Origin: an uncultured Polaribacter sp.
GTDB lineage: Bacteria; Bacteroidota; Bacteroidia; Flavobacteriales; Flavobacteriaceae
Assembly: GCF_947495205.1 (NCBI RefSeq)
Contig: NZ_CANLXV010000001.1
Span: 310,001-374,000, forward strand
DNA length: 64,000 nt
Direction: 5' to 3'
Shown in pieces: positions 43,819 to 53,622 of this stretch (positions are counted from its first letter, which is position 1; every line of letters begins with the position of its first letter). Made by a program: the position numbers and the translations under genes. Under the pieces are notes generated by a model, which worked only from the letters and a program-made list of their open reading frames with translations, did not search any database and had not been told where the DNA came from.

Positions 43819-44817
43819 ATGATTTTAGTTACAGGAGCAACAGGTTTAGTAGGCGCACATTTATTGTATCATTTGGTTAAAAATGATGAAAAAGTGCGTG
43901 CCATTTATCGTTCTGAAACTAAAATAGAAGCTGTTAAAAAGGTGTTTACTTATTATACAGATGATATTACTTTAATTGATAAAATTGAATGGTTTAAAGC
44001 AGATATTACAGAAGTACCTGCTATGATACCTGCATTTAAAGGTGTAGAAAAAGTTTACCATTGTGCTGCATTTATTTCTTTTAGTCCAAAAGATTATAGA
44101 GAAATGCGTAAAGTAAATATACATGGTACTGCAATTATTGTAAATTTAGCAATAGACGCTAAAGTAAAAAAACTATGTTATGTAGGTTCTATTGCTTCTG
44201 TTGGCGATTCTTTAAATGGCGCTTTGATTACAGAAGAAAACGAGTGGAATAAAGAGGCAGACAATAGTGGTTATTCCATTACCAAGTTTGGTGGCGAAAT
44301 GGAAGTTTGGCGCGCAAGCCAAGAAGGAGTAGCTGTTGTTATTGTAAATCCTGGTATTATTTTAGGTGGCGGTTTTTGGCAAACAGGTTCTGGTAAATTG
44401 TTTAGCCAAGTTTATAACGGTTTTAAATATTATACAGAAGGTAAAACTGGTTTTGTGAGTGTAAAAGATGTGGTAAAAGCTATGATTTTACTAACCAATA
44501 CTACCATAAAAAACGAGCGCTTTATTTTGGTTGCAGCAAATAAAACCTACAAAGAAGTTTTGTTTGCTATTGCAGATGCTTTTGGTAAAAAAAGACCATC
44601 AAAAAAAATAAAATCTTGGCAAACTGCTATTTTATGGCGTTTTTCTGCTTTTGTAAGTAAAATTACAGGTGTACAGCCTTTATTAAGTAAATATTCTGCA
44701 AGAAGTGCTCATACAGTTTCTGAATATTCTGCTAAGAAAATAGAAAAAGCTATTGATTTTCAATTTGAAAAAATAGAAAAATCAATAGCCGATACTTGTA
44801 AAAACTACCTGAAGTAG
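43819..44817 (+). CDS. NAD-dependent epimerase/dehydratase family protein
   Basis: 332 residues, short-chain extended dehydrogenase. Nucleotide-binding TGATGLVGAHL at the N-terminus, active-site YSITKFGGE (the YxxxK motif, near residue 155) and substrate-loop VVIVNPGIILGGGFW. The overall pattern is closest to the dihydroflavonol-reductase-like or 3-beta-hydroxysteroid-like branch that is common and uncharacterised in Bacteroidota. Convergent with the DUF4296 lipoprotein gene, two bases apart. Confidence 0.85.
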   Translation: MILVTGATGLVGAHLLYHLVKNDEKVRAIYRSETKIEAVKKVFTYYTDDITLIDKIEWFKADITEVPAMIPAFKGVEKVYHCAAFISFSPKDYREMRKVNIHGTAIIVNLAIDAKVKKLCYVGSIASVGDSLNGALITEENEWNKEADNSGYSITKFGGEMEVWRASQEGVAVVIVNPGIILGGGFWQTGSGKLFSQVYNGFKYYTEGKTGFVSVKDVVKAMILLTNTTIKNERFILVAANKTYKEVLFAIADAFGKKRPSKKIKSWQTAILWRFSAFVSKITGVQPLLSKYSARSAHTVSEYSAKKIEKAIDFQFEKIEKSIADTCKNYLK

Positions 44818-44819
44818 CT

Positions 44820-45287
44820 TTATTTTAATTTCAATTTTTTTAGCGAATCGTTTTTTCTTTTTTTAGCTACAATTTTAAGACTATCTAAACGCATTGTAAT
44901 CTTTTTAGCTTTATCTAAAGAATCTTTTTTAATAGAATCTAACCTGCTTTTTCTGTCTTTAAAAACCTTATTTTTTTCTTCTAATGCTTTTTTAGCATCT
45001 ACTAATATTTTTTGATATTCGTCTATTTTAGACATGTAATAAAAATTACTAGTTTCAAAACGTATGCTATCTATTAAAAACTTATTGTACACAAAAGGCA
45101 TATAGTTAACGTTTTTTTCTTTATGAATGTTTTTTACAAATTTTGCACTAGAAGCAATCATCATTTCTTGTAATAAAAGACTCATTGTGTCTTTAGGAAT
45201 TAAGTTTTTAGGTTTCTCAAAAATGGTGTTACTTGTACAAGAAACTAAGAAAATAAAAGACAGTAAAAAAGCGGTTTTTAATTTCAT
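44820..45287 (-). CDS. DUF4296-domain lipoprotein
   Basis: 155 residues from the ATG at 45287, which gives a lipoprotein signal ending at LVSC. An upstream in-frame start at 45329 would put 14 charged residues before it and is unlikely. DUF4296 (LIPKDTMSLLLQEMMIA, then FVYNKFLIDSIRFETSNFYY) is a Bacteroidota envelope family of unknown role. The C-terminal third is a long Lys- and Asp-rich helix likely to form a coiled coil. The start is one base beyond the dihydroorotase stop, so the two are co-translated. Confidence 0.85.
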   Translation of the reverse strand: MKLKTAFLLSFIFLVSCTSNTIFEKPKNLIPKDTMSLLLQEMMIASSAKFVKNIHKEKNVNYMPFVYNKFLIDSIRFETSNFYYMSKIDEYQKILVDAKKALEEKNKVFKDRKSRLDSIKKDSLDKAKKITMRLDSLKIVAKKRKNDSLKKLKLK

Positions 45288-45288
45288 C

Positions 45289-46629
45289 TTATCTATTAAA
45301 AGTAATTCTTTTTCCTTTAACATCTTCATTAAAAGTACCTTTGTTGTACATTAAAACACCGTTTACAAAGGTGTGTGTAATGGTAGATGAAAACGTGGTA
45401 CCTTCAAAAGGAGACCAACCACATTTGTATAAAATATTATCTTTAGTTACTGTTTGTTCTTGGTTGTTGTCTACCAAAACTAAATCTGCATAATAGCCTT
45501 CTTTTATAAAACCTCTTTTTTCTATTTGAAATAATTTAGCAGGATTATGACTCATTTTTTCCACCAATTTTTCAATAGGAATTACGCCTTCTTTTACTTT
45601 TTCTAATAAAGCAAGTACTGCATGTTGTACTAAAGGTCCGCCACTTGGTGCATTTAAATATTTATTGTTTTTTTCTTCTATAGTATGTGGTGCGTGGTCT
45701 GTAGCCAAAACATCTATTCTGTCATCTAACAAGGCTTTCCATAAACCTTGCCTGTCTTTTTCTGTTTTAACAGCAGGATTCCACTTAATATGTGTGCCTT
45801 TGGTTTCATAATCTGCATCATTAAACCATAAGTGATGTACACACACTTCTGCTGTAATTTTCTTTTCTTCTAAAGGAATATCGTTTCTAAATAAATGGGT
45901 TTCTTTTTCTGTAGAAATGTGAAAAATATGAATTCTAGCACCTGTTTTTTTAGCCAATTCTACAGCTTTAGAAGAAGAAATGTAACAAGCATCTTCACTT
46001 CTAATAATTGGGTGTGCTTCAATAGGAATATCTTCACCATATTTTTCTTTAAATGTTGCTGTATTTTTTCTAATGGTTGCTTCATCTTCACAATGTAAAG
46101 AAATAATCATTTTTGTTGATGAAAATATTTTTTCTAACACCTCTACATCGTCTACTAACATGTTTCCTGTAGAAGAACCTAGAAACAATTTAATTCCTGC
46201 TACTTTTTTAGGATCTGTTTTTAGTAATTCTTCTAAATTATTATTAGTGCCACCAAACATAAAAGAGTAATTGGCATAAGAAGTTTTAGCGGCAATTGTA
46301 AATTTATTTTCTAATAATTCTTGTGTAGTAGCTTGTGGTATTGTATTGGGTTGTTCTATAAAAGTAGTAATACCACCAGCAATAGCGGCTTTACTTTCTG
46401 TAGCAATATTTGCTTTGTGTGTTAAACCGGGTTCTCTAAAATGTACTTGGTCGTCTATAAAACCAGGAATTAAAAGCTTGCCTTCTGCATTTATAATTTC
46501 TATATTTTCTGTTACATTAATTTCTGAAGAAATTTGTTTTATAATTTCGTTTTCAACTAAAACATCACCTACAAAGGTTTTATTTTCGTTAACAATTGTA
46601 GCATTTTTAATTAGGTAAGCATTTTTCAT
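45289..46629 (-). CDS. pyrC: Dihydroorotase
   Basis: 446 residues, amidohydrolase of pyrimidine synthesis that closes carbamoyl-aspartate to dihydroorotate. Metal-binding motif DDQVHFREPGLTHKAN (usually DxHVHxREPG), catalytic-lysine region KLFLGSSTG, the HCED and HIFHIST metal histidines, and the ATDHAPHT motif near the C-terminus. The first His of HxH is Gln here (DQVHF), as in several Bacteroidota sequences, so the zinc site may differ from that of E. coli. Class I-type length. Confidence 0.92.
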   Translation of the reverse strand: MKNAYLIKNATIVNENKTFVGDVLVENEIIKQISSEINVTENIEIINAEGKLLIPGFIDDQVHFREPGLTHKANIATESKAAIAGGITTFIEQPNTIPQATTQELLENKFTIAAKTSYANYSFMFGGTNNNLEELLKTDPKKVAGIKLFLGSSTGNMLVDDVEVLEKIFSSTKMIISLHCEDEATIRKNTATFKEKYGEDIPIEAHPIIRSEDACYISSSKAVELAKKTGARIHIFHISTEKETHLFRNDIPLEEKKITAEVCVHHLWFNDADYETKGTHIKWNPAVKTEKDRQGLWKALLDDRIDVLATDHAPHTIEEKNNKYLNAPSGGPLVQHAVLALLEKVKEGVIPIEKLVEKMSHNPAKLFQIEKRGFIKEGYYADLVLVDNNQEQTVTKDNILYKCGWSPFEGTTFSSTITHTFVNGVLMYNKGTFNEDVKGKRITFNR

Positions 46630-46762
46630 TTTTTATTCTTTTTAATATCGTAATGGTTTTAACCAGTTCTTTTTAGCGTTTTTATTAAGCAAAGTTCAAA
46701 GGCTTTAAACCGTATTGTTTTATTTTAAAACCATTTAAGAATTACAATTTGTACACTTAAAT

Positions 46763-47488
46763 TTATTTTGGCAAGCCTTTAAATTTCATTTTTATGACAC
46801 CAAAAAGTGCTTCAGAAATAATACCATCGCTTAATTTAGAGGTGCCTAATTTTCTATCGGTAAAAATAACGGAAACTTCTTTAATTTTAAATTTATGTTT
46901 CCATGCTTTAAATTTCATTTCTATTTGAAATGCATAACCTACAAATTTAATTTTATCTAAATTCATGGTTTCTAAAACTTTTTTGCTCCAGCAAACAAAA
47001 CCTGCAGTAGTATCAAAAATAGGTATTCTAGTAATTAAACGTACATATTTAGAGGCAAAATAAGAGAGCAGTAGCCGTTTCATATCCCAATTAACAACAT
47101 TTACTTGGTTGTTAACGTATCTAGAGCCAACTGCAACATCTCCATCGCCATTGGCGCAGGCATTATATAACCTAATTAAATCTGCCGGATTATGAGAAAA
47201 ATCTGCATCCATCTCAATAATATAATCATATTTTTTTTTGGTTAGCGCCCATTTAAAACCATGAATATAAGCAGTACCTAAACCATTTTTATGTATTCTT
47301 TTTTCTAGAAAAAGTTGGCTAGAAAATTCTGTTTTTAAGCGTTCTACGATTTTTGCAGTTCCATCAGGAGAGTTGTCATCTACTACTAAAATATGAAACG
47401 CTTTTTTTTGATTAAAAACAGCTCTAATTATAGCTTCTATATTTTCTTTTTCGTTAAAAGTGGGGATTATAACTAAGCTGTCGGACAT
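46763..47488 (-). CDS. Polyprenol monophosphomannose synthase-like glycosyltransferase (GT2)
   Basis: 241 residues from the ATG at 47488. GT-A fold: LVIIPTFNEKENIEAII at the start, LVVDDNSPDG, and the DAD motif in IIEMDADFSHNP. These match the dolichol-phosphate mannose synthase branch without a C-terminal membrane region, so the enzyme should work at the inner face of the membrane on a polyprenyl-phosphate acceptor. An upstream in-frame start at 47578 would overlap the divergent promoter and adds a non-family segment. Confidence 0.9.
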   Translation of the reverse strand: MSDSLVIIPTFNEKENIEAIIRAVFNQKKAFHILVVDDNSPDGTAKIVERLKTEFSSQLFLEKRIHKNGLGTAYIHGFKWALTKKKYDYIIEMDADFSHNPADLIRLYNACANGDGDVAVGSRYVNNQVNVVNWDMKRLLLSYFASKYVRLITRIPIFDTTAGFVCWSKKVLETMNLDKIKFVGYAFQIEMKFKAWKHKFKIKEVSVIFTDRKLGTSKLSDGIISEALFGVIKMKFKGLPK

Positions 47489-47568
47489 AAAATAAATTTC
47501 CTGTGGTAAGAATACAAATATACATTTTTTAATTACTAATTTTGTGTTAATCTTAGCAAACAAAACAC

Positions 47569-48210
47569 GTGCAAGCAATAGAAAAAATAACGGTAAATAC
47601 CAATTGGATTCCCATAGTTTGGGTTATTATTATTGCGTTAATTGCTGTTTTAAAGATAATTGATTCTGAAAGGTTAAAAGGCTATGCTTTGGCTTTTTTT
47701 AATAAACCATTTGTAGAAGACGAAGCAGAAGAAAACACTTCTTTTTTAAACGGTTTTACTTGGTTAATTTTTATGATTTCTGTAACCAGTGTTACTTTGT
47801 GTTTAAGTTTGGTTTTAAATGAAATGACAACCAATTTTACATTAAATTTTTATAATTTTTTGTATTTGTTTCTTTTTACTTTGGCATATTTTTTAGCGCG
47901 CAGTTTGTTAGAATCTGTCTTTATGGGACTTTTTTTAATGAAAAAACAGTTGCGTTTTTACATAATTTCTAAATATAGTTACTTTTATGCCTTAGCTTTT
48001 GTACTTTTTATACTCTTTAGTATTTTTAATTTTAGTCCCGTAAAACCAATGGGTTTTGGCTATTTGGTGGTTTTTTTGTTTTTATTGAAGTTCGTTTTTC
48101 ATGTGATAATTAACAAAAAGCTGATTTTTAGCAAGTTGTTTTATTTTATTTTGTACATTTGCGCTCTCGAAATAGCCCCGTTATTAATACTTTTTAAAAT
48201 GATGCTTTAA
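47569..48210 (+). CDS. DUF4271 membrane protein
   Basis: 213 residues, start GTG. About six membrane helices (IPIVWVIIIALIAVLKII first; LFYFILYICALEIAPLLILF last). DUF4271 is a Bacteroidota family of unknown role that typically precedes the uroporphyrinogen-III synthase-like gene, as here, with 18 bases between. A TAATTTTG element at 47538-47545 is a good -7 for this operon. Confidence 0.8.
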   Translation: MQAIEKITVNTNWIPIVWVIIIALIAVLKIIDSERLKGYALAFFNKPFVEDEAEENTSFLNGFTWLIFMISVTSVTLCLSLVLNEMTTNFTLNFYNFLYLFLFTLAYFLARSLLESVFMGLFLMKKQLRFYIISKYSYFYALAFVLFILFSIFNFSPVKPMGFGYLVVFLFLLKFVFHVIINKKLIFSKLFYFILYICALEIAPLLILFKMML

Positions 48211-48228
48211 CCCAATAATCCAAAGCGT

Positions 48229-48975
48229 ATGAAAGTGAAAACTATTTTAGTATCCCAACCTGCTCCAAAAACAGAAACATCTCCTTATTTTGACTTGTCT
48301 GACAAGCAAAAAGTGAAAATTGATTTTAGATCTTTTATTCATGTAGAGGGCATACCTGTAAAAGAGGTTAGAAACCAAAAAATTGATTTTAAAGATTTTA
48401 CTGCAATTATCTTAACCAGTAGAAATGCAGTAGATTACTTTTTTAAAATTGCAGAAGAAATGCGTTTTAAAGTGCCAGATGATATGAAGTATTTCTGTCA
48501 GTCTGAAGCTGTTGCCTATTATTTACAAAAATATGTGGTGTACAGAAAGCGTAAAATTTATGTAGGTAATAGAACTTTTCCAGATTTGGTTAAGCTAATT
48601 AAAAAGCATAAAGCAGAAAAGTTTTTACTGCCAAGTTCAGATAAGTTAAAACCTTTGGTACCACAAGAGTTAGATAAATTGGGTATAACATGGCAACGTT
48701 TAGATTTGTACAGAACTGTTGTTAGTGATTTGTCTGATTTAGAAAATGTTTTTTATGATGTTTTGGTATTTTTTAGTCCTTCTGGAATTGAATCTTTATT
48801 ACAAAATTTCCCGAATTTTAAACAAAACGAAACTAGAATTGCCGCTTTTGGTAATACAACTGTAAAAGCAGTTACAGAAGCTGGTTTTAAGTGTGATATA
48901 CAGGCACCTGCGCCAGAAACACCTTCTATGACAATGGCTTTAGAAAAATATATTAAAACCGTAAATAAAAAGTAA
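48229..48975 (+). CDS. hemD: Uroporphyrinogen-III synthase
   Basis: 248 residues. The two-domain HemD fold is suggested by ILVSQPAPKTETSPYF, then AIILTSRNAVDYFF, the YRTVV linker and the C-terminal FFSPSGIESLLQ with AAFGNTTVKAVTEAGF. HemD closes hydroxymethylbilane to uroporphyrinogen III in haem and sirohaem synthesis. HemD sequences are very divergent, so confidence rests on these conserved blocks. Followed by an intrinsic terminator. Confidence 0.85.
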   Translation: MKVKTILVSQPAPKTETSPYFDLSDKQKVKIDFRSFIHVEGIPVKEVRNQKIDFKDFTAIILTSRNAVDYFFKIAEEMRFKVPDDMKYFCQSEAVAYYLQKYVVYRKRKIYVGNRTFPDLVKLIKKHKAEKFLLPSSDKLKPLVPQELDKLGITWQRLDLYRTVVSDLSDLENVFYDVLVFFSPSGIESLLQNFPNFKQNETRIAAFGNTTVKAVTEAGFKCDIQAPAPETPSMTMALEKYIKTVNKK

Positions 48976-49000
48976 TTTTTACTTTTTATATTGATATTAG

Positions 49001-49026
49001 AAACCCAAGCTTTTGCTTGGGTTTTT
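49001..49026 (+). terminator. Intrinsic terminator after hemD
   Basis: AAACCCAAGC (49001-49010) and GCTTGGGTTT (49015-49024) with a TTTT loop, followed by more T. Confidence 0.9.
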
Positions 49027-49092
49027 GTTTTTACAGAATAATGTAAACAGCTTAATAATTTATGTTACTTTACAGTGCTTTTAAATATTAAT

Positions 49093-49692
49093 ATGGAATT
49101 TAAAGAAATTTCTGATACAATTATTGCGTTAAAGCATAAAGATTTAAAATTGCGAGACGTTTTAATAAAGCAGCAAAAATTTAATGAAGGCTACCATAAA
49201 GAAATGGAAAGACTTCATCTTAAAAATGCAGAAGTATTAGATAAAATTATAACAGAAATAGGGTACCCAACCATTGCTAAAGTTGGTGAAGAAGCAAGTG
49301 ATGCAGCTTGGTTAATTATTCAACACGCAATTTCTAAACCAAATTTTATGCGTAAATGTTTGCAACTTTTAGAGATAGCTGTTAAAAATAAAGAGGCAGA
49401 TGCTAAAAATTTTGCTTATTTATCAGATAGAATTGCCTTTTTTGAAAACAAACCTCAAAAATATGGCACTCAGTTTAATTGGGATAATCAAGGAAAATTA
49501 AGTCCAAATATTTTTGATAATTTAGAAAAAGTAAACCAAAGAAGGTGTGCTCTCGGACTAAATTCTTTGGAAAAACAGATTGAGATTATGAGAGAACGTG
49601 CAAAATTAGAAAATCAAATTGCTCCAAAAGATTTTGTGCAATATCAAAAAGATTTTGAAATTTGGAAGCTTAAAACAGGTTGGATTTTTTAA
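49093..49692 (+). CDS. DUF6624-domain protein
   Basis: 199 residues from the ATG at 49093; the GTG at 49075 would add six residues. The conserved core is GYPTIAKVGEEASDAAWLIIQHA, then AYLSDRI and KYGTQFNW, which define DUF6624, a family widespread in Bacteroidota with no assigned function. No signal peptide, so it should be cytoplasmic. Convergent with radA. Confidence 0.85.
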   Translation: MEFKEISDTIIALKHKDLKLRDVLIKQQKFNEGYHKEMERLHLKNAEVLDKIITEIGYPTIAKVGEEASDAAWLIIQHAISKPNFMRKCLQLLEIAVKNKEADAKNFAYLSDRIAFFENKPQKYGTQFNWDNQGKLSPNIFDNLEKVNQRRCALGLNSLEKQIEIMRERAKLENQIAPKDFVQYQKDFEIWKLKTGWIF

Positions 49693-49698
49693 ATAATC

Positions 49699-51060
49699 TT
49701 AAGCAAACAAAGTAGCAAAAGCTTCTTCTATCTTACCTACTAAAACCAATCTAATTCCGTGATTTTTAGAAGAAATTTTATTGTATTTGGATGCGACAAA
49801 GGTTTTGTAACCTAATTTTTCTGCTTCTGTAATACGTTGGTCTATTTTAGAAACCGGTCTTATTTCTCCTGCCAAACCAACTTCTGCAGCAAAACACACA
49901 TTTGGGTTTATTGCAATATCTTGGTTAGAAGATAAAATAGCGGCAACAACTGCTAAATCTATAGCAGGATCGTCTACATTAATGCCGCCAGTTATGTTTA
50001 AAAACACATCTTTTGCACCTAGTTTAAAACCTGCACGTTTTTCTAAAACGGCTAACAACATGTTTAATCGTTTTAAATTGTAACCGGTTGTAGAGCGTTG
50101 TGGTGTACCATAAACTGCAGTAGAAACCAACGCTTGTATTTCTATCATTAAGGGTCTAATACCCTCTAAAGTACTGGCAATTGCAGTGCCACTTAAATCG
50201 GCATCTTTTTTAGAAATTAAAATTTCAGACGGATTGGAAATCTCTCTTAATCCGCTAGATAACATTTCATAAATTCCTAATTCTGAAGTTGATCCAAATC
50301 GGTTTTTTTGGCTGCGTAAAATTCTATAAGTGTGGTTTCTATCGCCTTCAAACTGCAAAACCACATCTACCATGTGTTCTAAAATTTTTGGTCCTGCAAT
50401 GTTTCCTTCTTTATTAATGTGTCCAATTAATAAAACTGGTGTTGCTGTTTCTTTTGCAAATTTTATAAGTTCTGCACTGGTTTCTCTAATTTGAGAAATG
50501 CTACCAGGAGAGGCTTCAATTGTATTTGTGTGTAAGGTTTGTATAGAATCTATTACCAAAACTTCTGGTTCTGTGGTTTCTATATTTTTAAAAATTTGTT
50601 GTGTATTGGTTTCTGTTAAAATTAAACAGTTGGAGTTGTTGGCATTTAAACGTTCTGCTCTCATTTTTATTTGAGATTGACTTTCTTCTCCAGAAACATA
50701 CAATACTTTTTGATTGATGTTTAAGGCTACTTGCAATAATAATGTAGATTTACCAATTCCAGGTTCACCACCTAAAAGGGTAACAGAACCTTTTACCAAG
50801 CCACCACCTAAAACAGTATCTAGCTCTTTATTGTTGGTAATTACTCTTTCTTCTGGGTTTAGTTGAATATCTGCAATTTTAAGCGGTTTATTTATGCTTT
50901 GTTTTGCGGTTGTATTTTGTTTCCAAACGCGTTTTTCTTCTTTTTGAATAACTTCTTCTACAATAGTATTCCATTCTTTACAGGCGCCACATTGTCCAAT
51001 CCATTTTGCATGTTGGGTACCACAATTCTGACAGAAAAAAGTTGTTTTGGTTTTGGCCAT
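49699..51060 (-). CDS. radA: DNA repair protein RadA
   Basis: 453 residues. A four-Cys zinc finger (Cys10, Cys13, Cys24, Cys27) opens the protein. Then a RecA-like ATPase with Walker A GEPGIGKST, the RadA-specific KNRFG motif and a C-terminal Lon-protease-like domain (FLNITGGINVDDPAIDLAVVAAILSS). RadA is a branch-migration helicase that processes recombination intermediates. It starts on the strand also carrying the flippase-panD-panC group, separated by the dispersed repeat. Confidence 0.96.
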   Translation of the reverse strand: MAKTKTTFFCQNCGTQHAKWIGQCGACKEWNTIVEEVIQKEEKRVWKQNTTAKQSINKPLKIADIQLNPEERVITNNKELDTVLGGGLVKGSVTLLGGEPGIGKSTLLLQVALNINQKVLYVSGEESQSQIKMRAERLNANNSNCLILTETNTQQIFKNIETTEPEVLVIDSIQTLHTNTIEASPGSISQIRETSAELIKFAKETATPVLLIGHINKEGNIAGPKILEHMVDVVLQFEGDRNHTYRILRSQKNRFGSTSELGIYEMLSSGLREISNPSEILISKKDADLSGTAIASTLEGIRPLMIEIQALVSTAVYGTPQRSTTGYNLKRLNMLLAVLEKRAGFKLGAKDVFLNITGGINVDDPAIDLAVVAAILSSNQDIAINPNVCFAAEVGLAGEIRPVSKIDQRITEAEKLGYKTFVASKYNKISSKNHGIRLVLVGKIEEAFATLFA

Positions 51061-51156
51061 TTTGTTTTAGTTGCAAAGTTTTAGTGCTACAAATTTACGA
51101 ACTTAATTATCTTAAAACTATTTTGATTTTAAAGTTTACCAATAGTTGGCAAATAC

Positions 51157-51250
51157 TTGCGTTAGCGATTGAATGGCGTGTTTGAGCTCTTTTTATTTTT
51201 TATAAAAAAGCGAGTAATGAAAGCGCGACCTTTAGGGAACGCCCAAATTA
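51157..51250 (-). repeat. Dispersed 3'-end repeat, copy 3
   Basis: From GCGTTAGCGATTG through TGTTTGAGCTCT, a different central hairpin (TTTTTATTTTTTATAAAAAAG) and GCGAGTAATGAAAGC to CGCGACCTTTAGGGAACGCC. The last block is identical to copy 2. It lies 29 bases beyond the stop of the flippase-like gene. Confidence 0.75.
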
Positions 51251-51278
51251 TGGAGAAAATTAAAAAAAAAACGCTAAG

Positions 51279-52223
51279 TTATTTGCTCTTATTGTAAAGT
51301 GGTAAAATTAAAAAGGCTAAACCACCAAAAATGATAATCATGGCAGTTTGTGCGGTCCACATAATCCAACCAAAAGCGGTGGCTGGTTCTGTGGGTATAT
51401 TAAATAAAGCCAATGCACCTGCAACTGCAACGGGATATAAACCTATGCCGCCATTTGTGGCTGCTATGGCAAAACCGCCAGCTATAAAACCAATTAAAAT
51501 ACCGCCAAAAGGAACGTTTAAACCATTTATTGCTGGTATTGTTGCCCAAAACATGGCAACATACATTGCCCAAATAAATACGGTATGAAAAATAAATGCC
51601 CATTTATTTTTCATTTTAAATATACTGGTTAAGCCTTCTACCAAACCACTAACAAAGGTTTTAATTTTAAGTAAAAAACCGGTTTTTGCTTTTTTTACAA
51701 ACCGAATGAAAACAAATATTAAAGTGGCTAAAATGGTAATGCCTATTAAAATTTTGATTGGATCGAAGTTTTTGGTTAATAATTGGTAAATAAAATCGAA
51801 TTGTACAAAAAGTGTAATGGCTATAATTAAAAGCATCATTACTAAATCTGCTAAACGTTCTGCTACAATGGTTCCAAAACCTTTTTCGAACGGAATTTTC
51901 TCGTAATTTGCCATTACTGTAGCTCTAGAAATTTCTCCTGCTCTGGGTAAGGCTAAATTTACCAAATAACCTACTAAAACAGCTAAGACACTGTTGGTGA
52001 ATTTGGGTTTAAAACCTATTGGTTCTAGCATAAACTTCCAACGGTATGCTCTAGATAAGTGGCTTAAAATACCAAAGAAAAGTCCTAGAAAAATCCAGCT
52101 ATAATTGGCTTCTTTAAAATAACCAATTAATATTTCTAAAGAGATTTTAGAGAGGGAATACCAAACTAAAAAACCTCCCAAAACGAGAGGTAATATGGTT
52201 TTTAAAACTTTTTTAATATCCAA
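51279..52223 (-). CDS. Lysylphosphatidylglycerol synthase-type transmembrane (UPF0104-like) protein
   Basis: 314 residues with about eight membrane helices, matching the flippase half of MprF and the UPF0104 family (LSHLSRAYRWKFMLEPIG, LVGYLVNLALPRAGEISRA, GFAIAATNGGIGLYPVAV). These domains translocate charged lipids; the synthase half is absent. The start is TTG at 52223, two bases after the panD stop, with no ATG near, so translation is probably coupled to panD. Confidence 0.85.
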   Translation of the reverse strand: MDIKKVLKTILPLVLGGFLVWYSLSKISLEILIGYFKEANYSWIFLGLFFGILSHLSRAYRWKFMLEPIGFKPKFTNSVLAVLVGYLVNLALPRAGEISRATVMANYEKIPFEKGFGTIVAERLADLVMMLLIIAITLFVQFDFIYQLLTKNFDPIKILIGITILATLIFVFIRFVKKAKTGFLLKIKTFVSGLVEGLTSIFKMKNKWAFIFHTVFIWAMYVAMFWATIPAINGLNVPFGGILIGFIAGGFAIAATNGGIGLYPVAVAGALALFNIPTEPATAFGWIMWTAQTAMIIIFGGLAFLILPLYNKSK

Positions 52224-52225
52224 AA

Positions 52226-52576
52226 TTAAGTAAGTGTATTGTCTTTTTCATTAGGGAAAACTAATGATGGTTTAAAGTTTTTTGCTTCTTCAAAATCCAT
52301 AAAACCGTAAACAATTAGTATTAAAACATCACCAACAGCAACTCTTCTTGCAGCAGCACCATTTAGGGTAATTTCTCCACTTTTACGAGGTCCAGGAATT
52401 GCATAAGTTTCTAAACGTTCGCCATTATTGTTGTTTACTATTTGAACGCGTTCACCTTCTATAATGTTGGCTGCATCCATTAAATCTTGGTCTATGGTAA
52501 TGCTTCCTATATAATTTAAATCTGCACCTGTAACTTTTACACGGTGGATTTTAGATTTTACTACTTGTACTAACAT
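52226..52576 (-). CDS. panD: Aspartate 1-decarboxylase
   Basis: 116 residues. Makes beta-alanine for pantothenate. The precursor cleaves itself between Gly24 and Ser25 (YIGSITID) to make the pyruvoyl cofactor; Lys9, Tyr22-type and the conserved NGAAARRV motif are present. About 100 bases separate it from panC upstream on the same strand, so panC-panD-flippase is a probable operon. Confidence 0.96.
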   Translation of the reverse strand: MLVQVVKSKIHRVKVTGADLNYIGSITIDQDLMDAANIIEGERVQIVNNNNGERLETYAIPGPRKSGEITLNGAAARRVAVGDVLILIVYGFMDFEEAKNFKPSLVFPNEKDNTLT

Positions 52577-52678
52577 ATGACAAAAATAGGTTTTTTTAGT
52601 GAGACTGTTTTTTAATTTTTTTGGTGGTAGAAATTGAAAATAAATGGTGTTTTTTTAAAATTTCCATTGCGCTTGAGT

Positions 52679-53524
52679 TTATTTTAAACGAATATTATCT
52701 ATCAATCTAATTTTACCTGCAAAAACAGCTATAAATGCTCTGTATTTTTTGTTTTTTTCTTTTGTAATGGCAGTTTCTAATGTTTTTTCTTCTGCAATGG
52801 TAAAATATTCTAATTCTAGTAAAGGGTGCTTTTTAAATTTTTTAGTTACCCAAGCTGTAATCTTTGTAGCATTTTCTGTGCCAAATTTTTTTTTGGCTTT
52901 TTTTAAAGTTTTGTAAATAAAAGGAGCTGCATTTCTGTATGCTTCTGTAAGTCTTGTGTTTCTAGAGCTCATGGCTAAACCGTCTGGTTCTCTAAAAATG
53001 GCACAACCTTTAATTTTTACAGGCAAATTATTTTTTTTCACCATTTTTTTGATGATTTGTAATTGCTGAAAATCTTTTTCGCCAAAATAAGCTTTGTTTG
53101 GTTTTACAATTTCGAAAAGCGCTTTTACAATAGTGCCAACACCGTTAAAATGGCCATCTCTAAATTTGCCTTCCATTTGATGTTCTAAACCATCAAAATT
53201 AAATTTTTTAGCGCTAATGTTTGTGTTGTAAATTTCTGATACGGAAGGTGTAAACACCACATCACAAGCCACAGATTTTAATAAATCTAAATCTTTTACC
53301 AATGTTTTGGGGTATTGGTTTAAGTCTTCTACATTATCAAACTGGGTTGGGTTTACAAAAATACTTACTACTACAATATTATTTTTTGCTTTTGCTTTTT
53401 TTATTAAAGAAAGGTGCCCTTTATGCAAAGCGCCCATAGTTGGCACAAAACCAATGGTTTTTTGCTTTTGCTTAACCTGCTTTAAAAATTGTGTAAGCGC
53501 CTGTTTTTTATTAAAAATATGCAT
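52679..53524 (-). CDS. panC: Pantothenate synthetase
   Basis: 281 residues. Joins pantoate and beta-alanine using ATP. Visible motifs are FVPTMGALHKGHLSL (the HIGH-type site), VVSIFVNPTQF, the FDGLEHQMEGKFRDGHFNGV substrate loop, YFGEKDFQQL and MSSRNTRL (KMSKS-type). It precedes panD, whose product supplies one substrate. Divergent from the glycogen-synthase-like gene. Confidence 0.97.
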   Translation of the reverse strand: MHIFNKKQALTQFLKQVKQKQKTIGFVPTMGALHKGHLSLIKKAKAKNNIVVVSIFVNPTQFDNVEDLNQYPKTLVKDLDLLKSVACDVVFTPSVSEIYNTNISAKKFNFDGLEHQMEGKFRDGHFNGVGTIVKALFEIVKPNKAYFGEKDFQQLQIIKKMVKKNNLPVKIKGCAIFREPDGLAMSSRNTRLTEAYRNAAPFIYKTLKKAKKKFGTENATKITAWVTKKFKKHPLLELEYFTIAEEKTLETAITKEKNKKYRAFIAVFAGKIRLIDNIRLK

Positions 53525-53622
53525 AGTTTATTGCTTGTAAATGTCTGCAAACTTACCATTTTAACACGATATTTGCATAAAAATTTGTATTTTCGCAAAT
53601 CTTACAAAAAGAGTTTGATTTA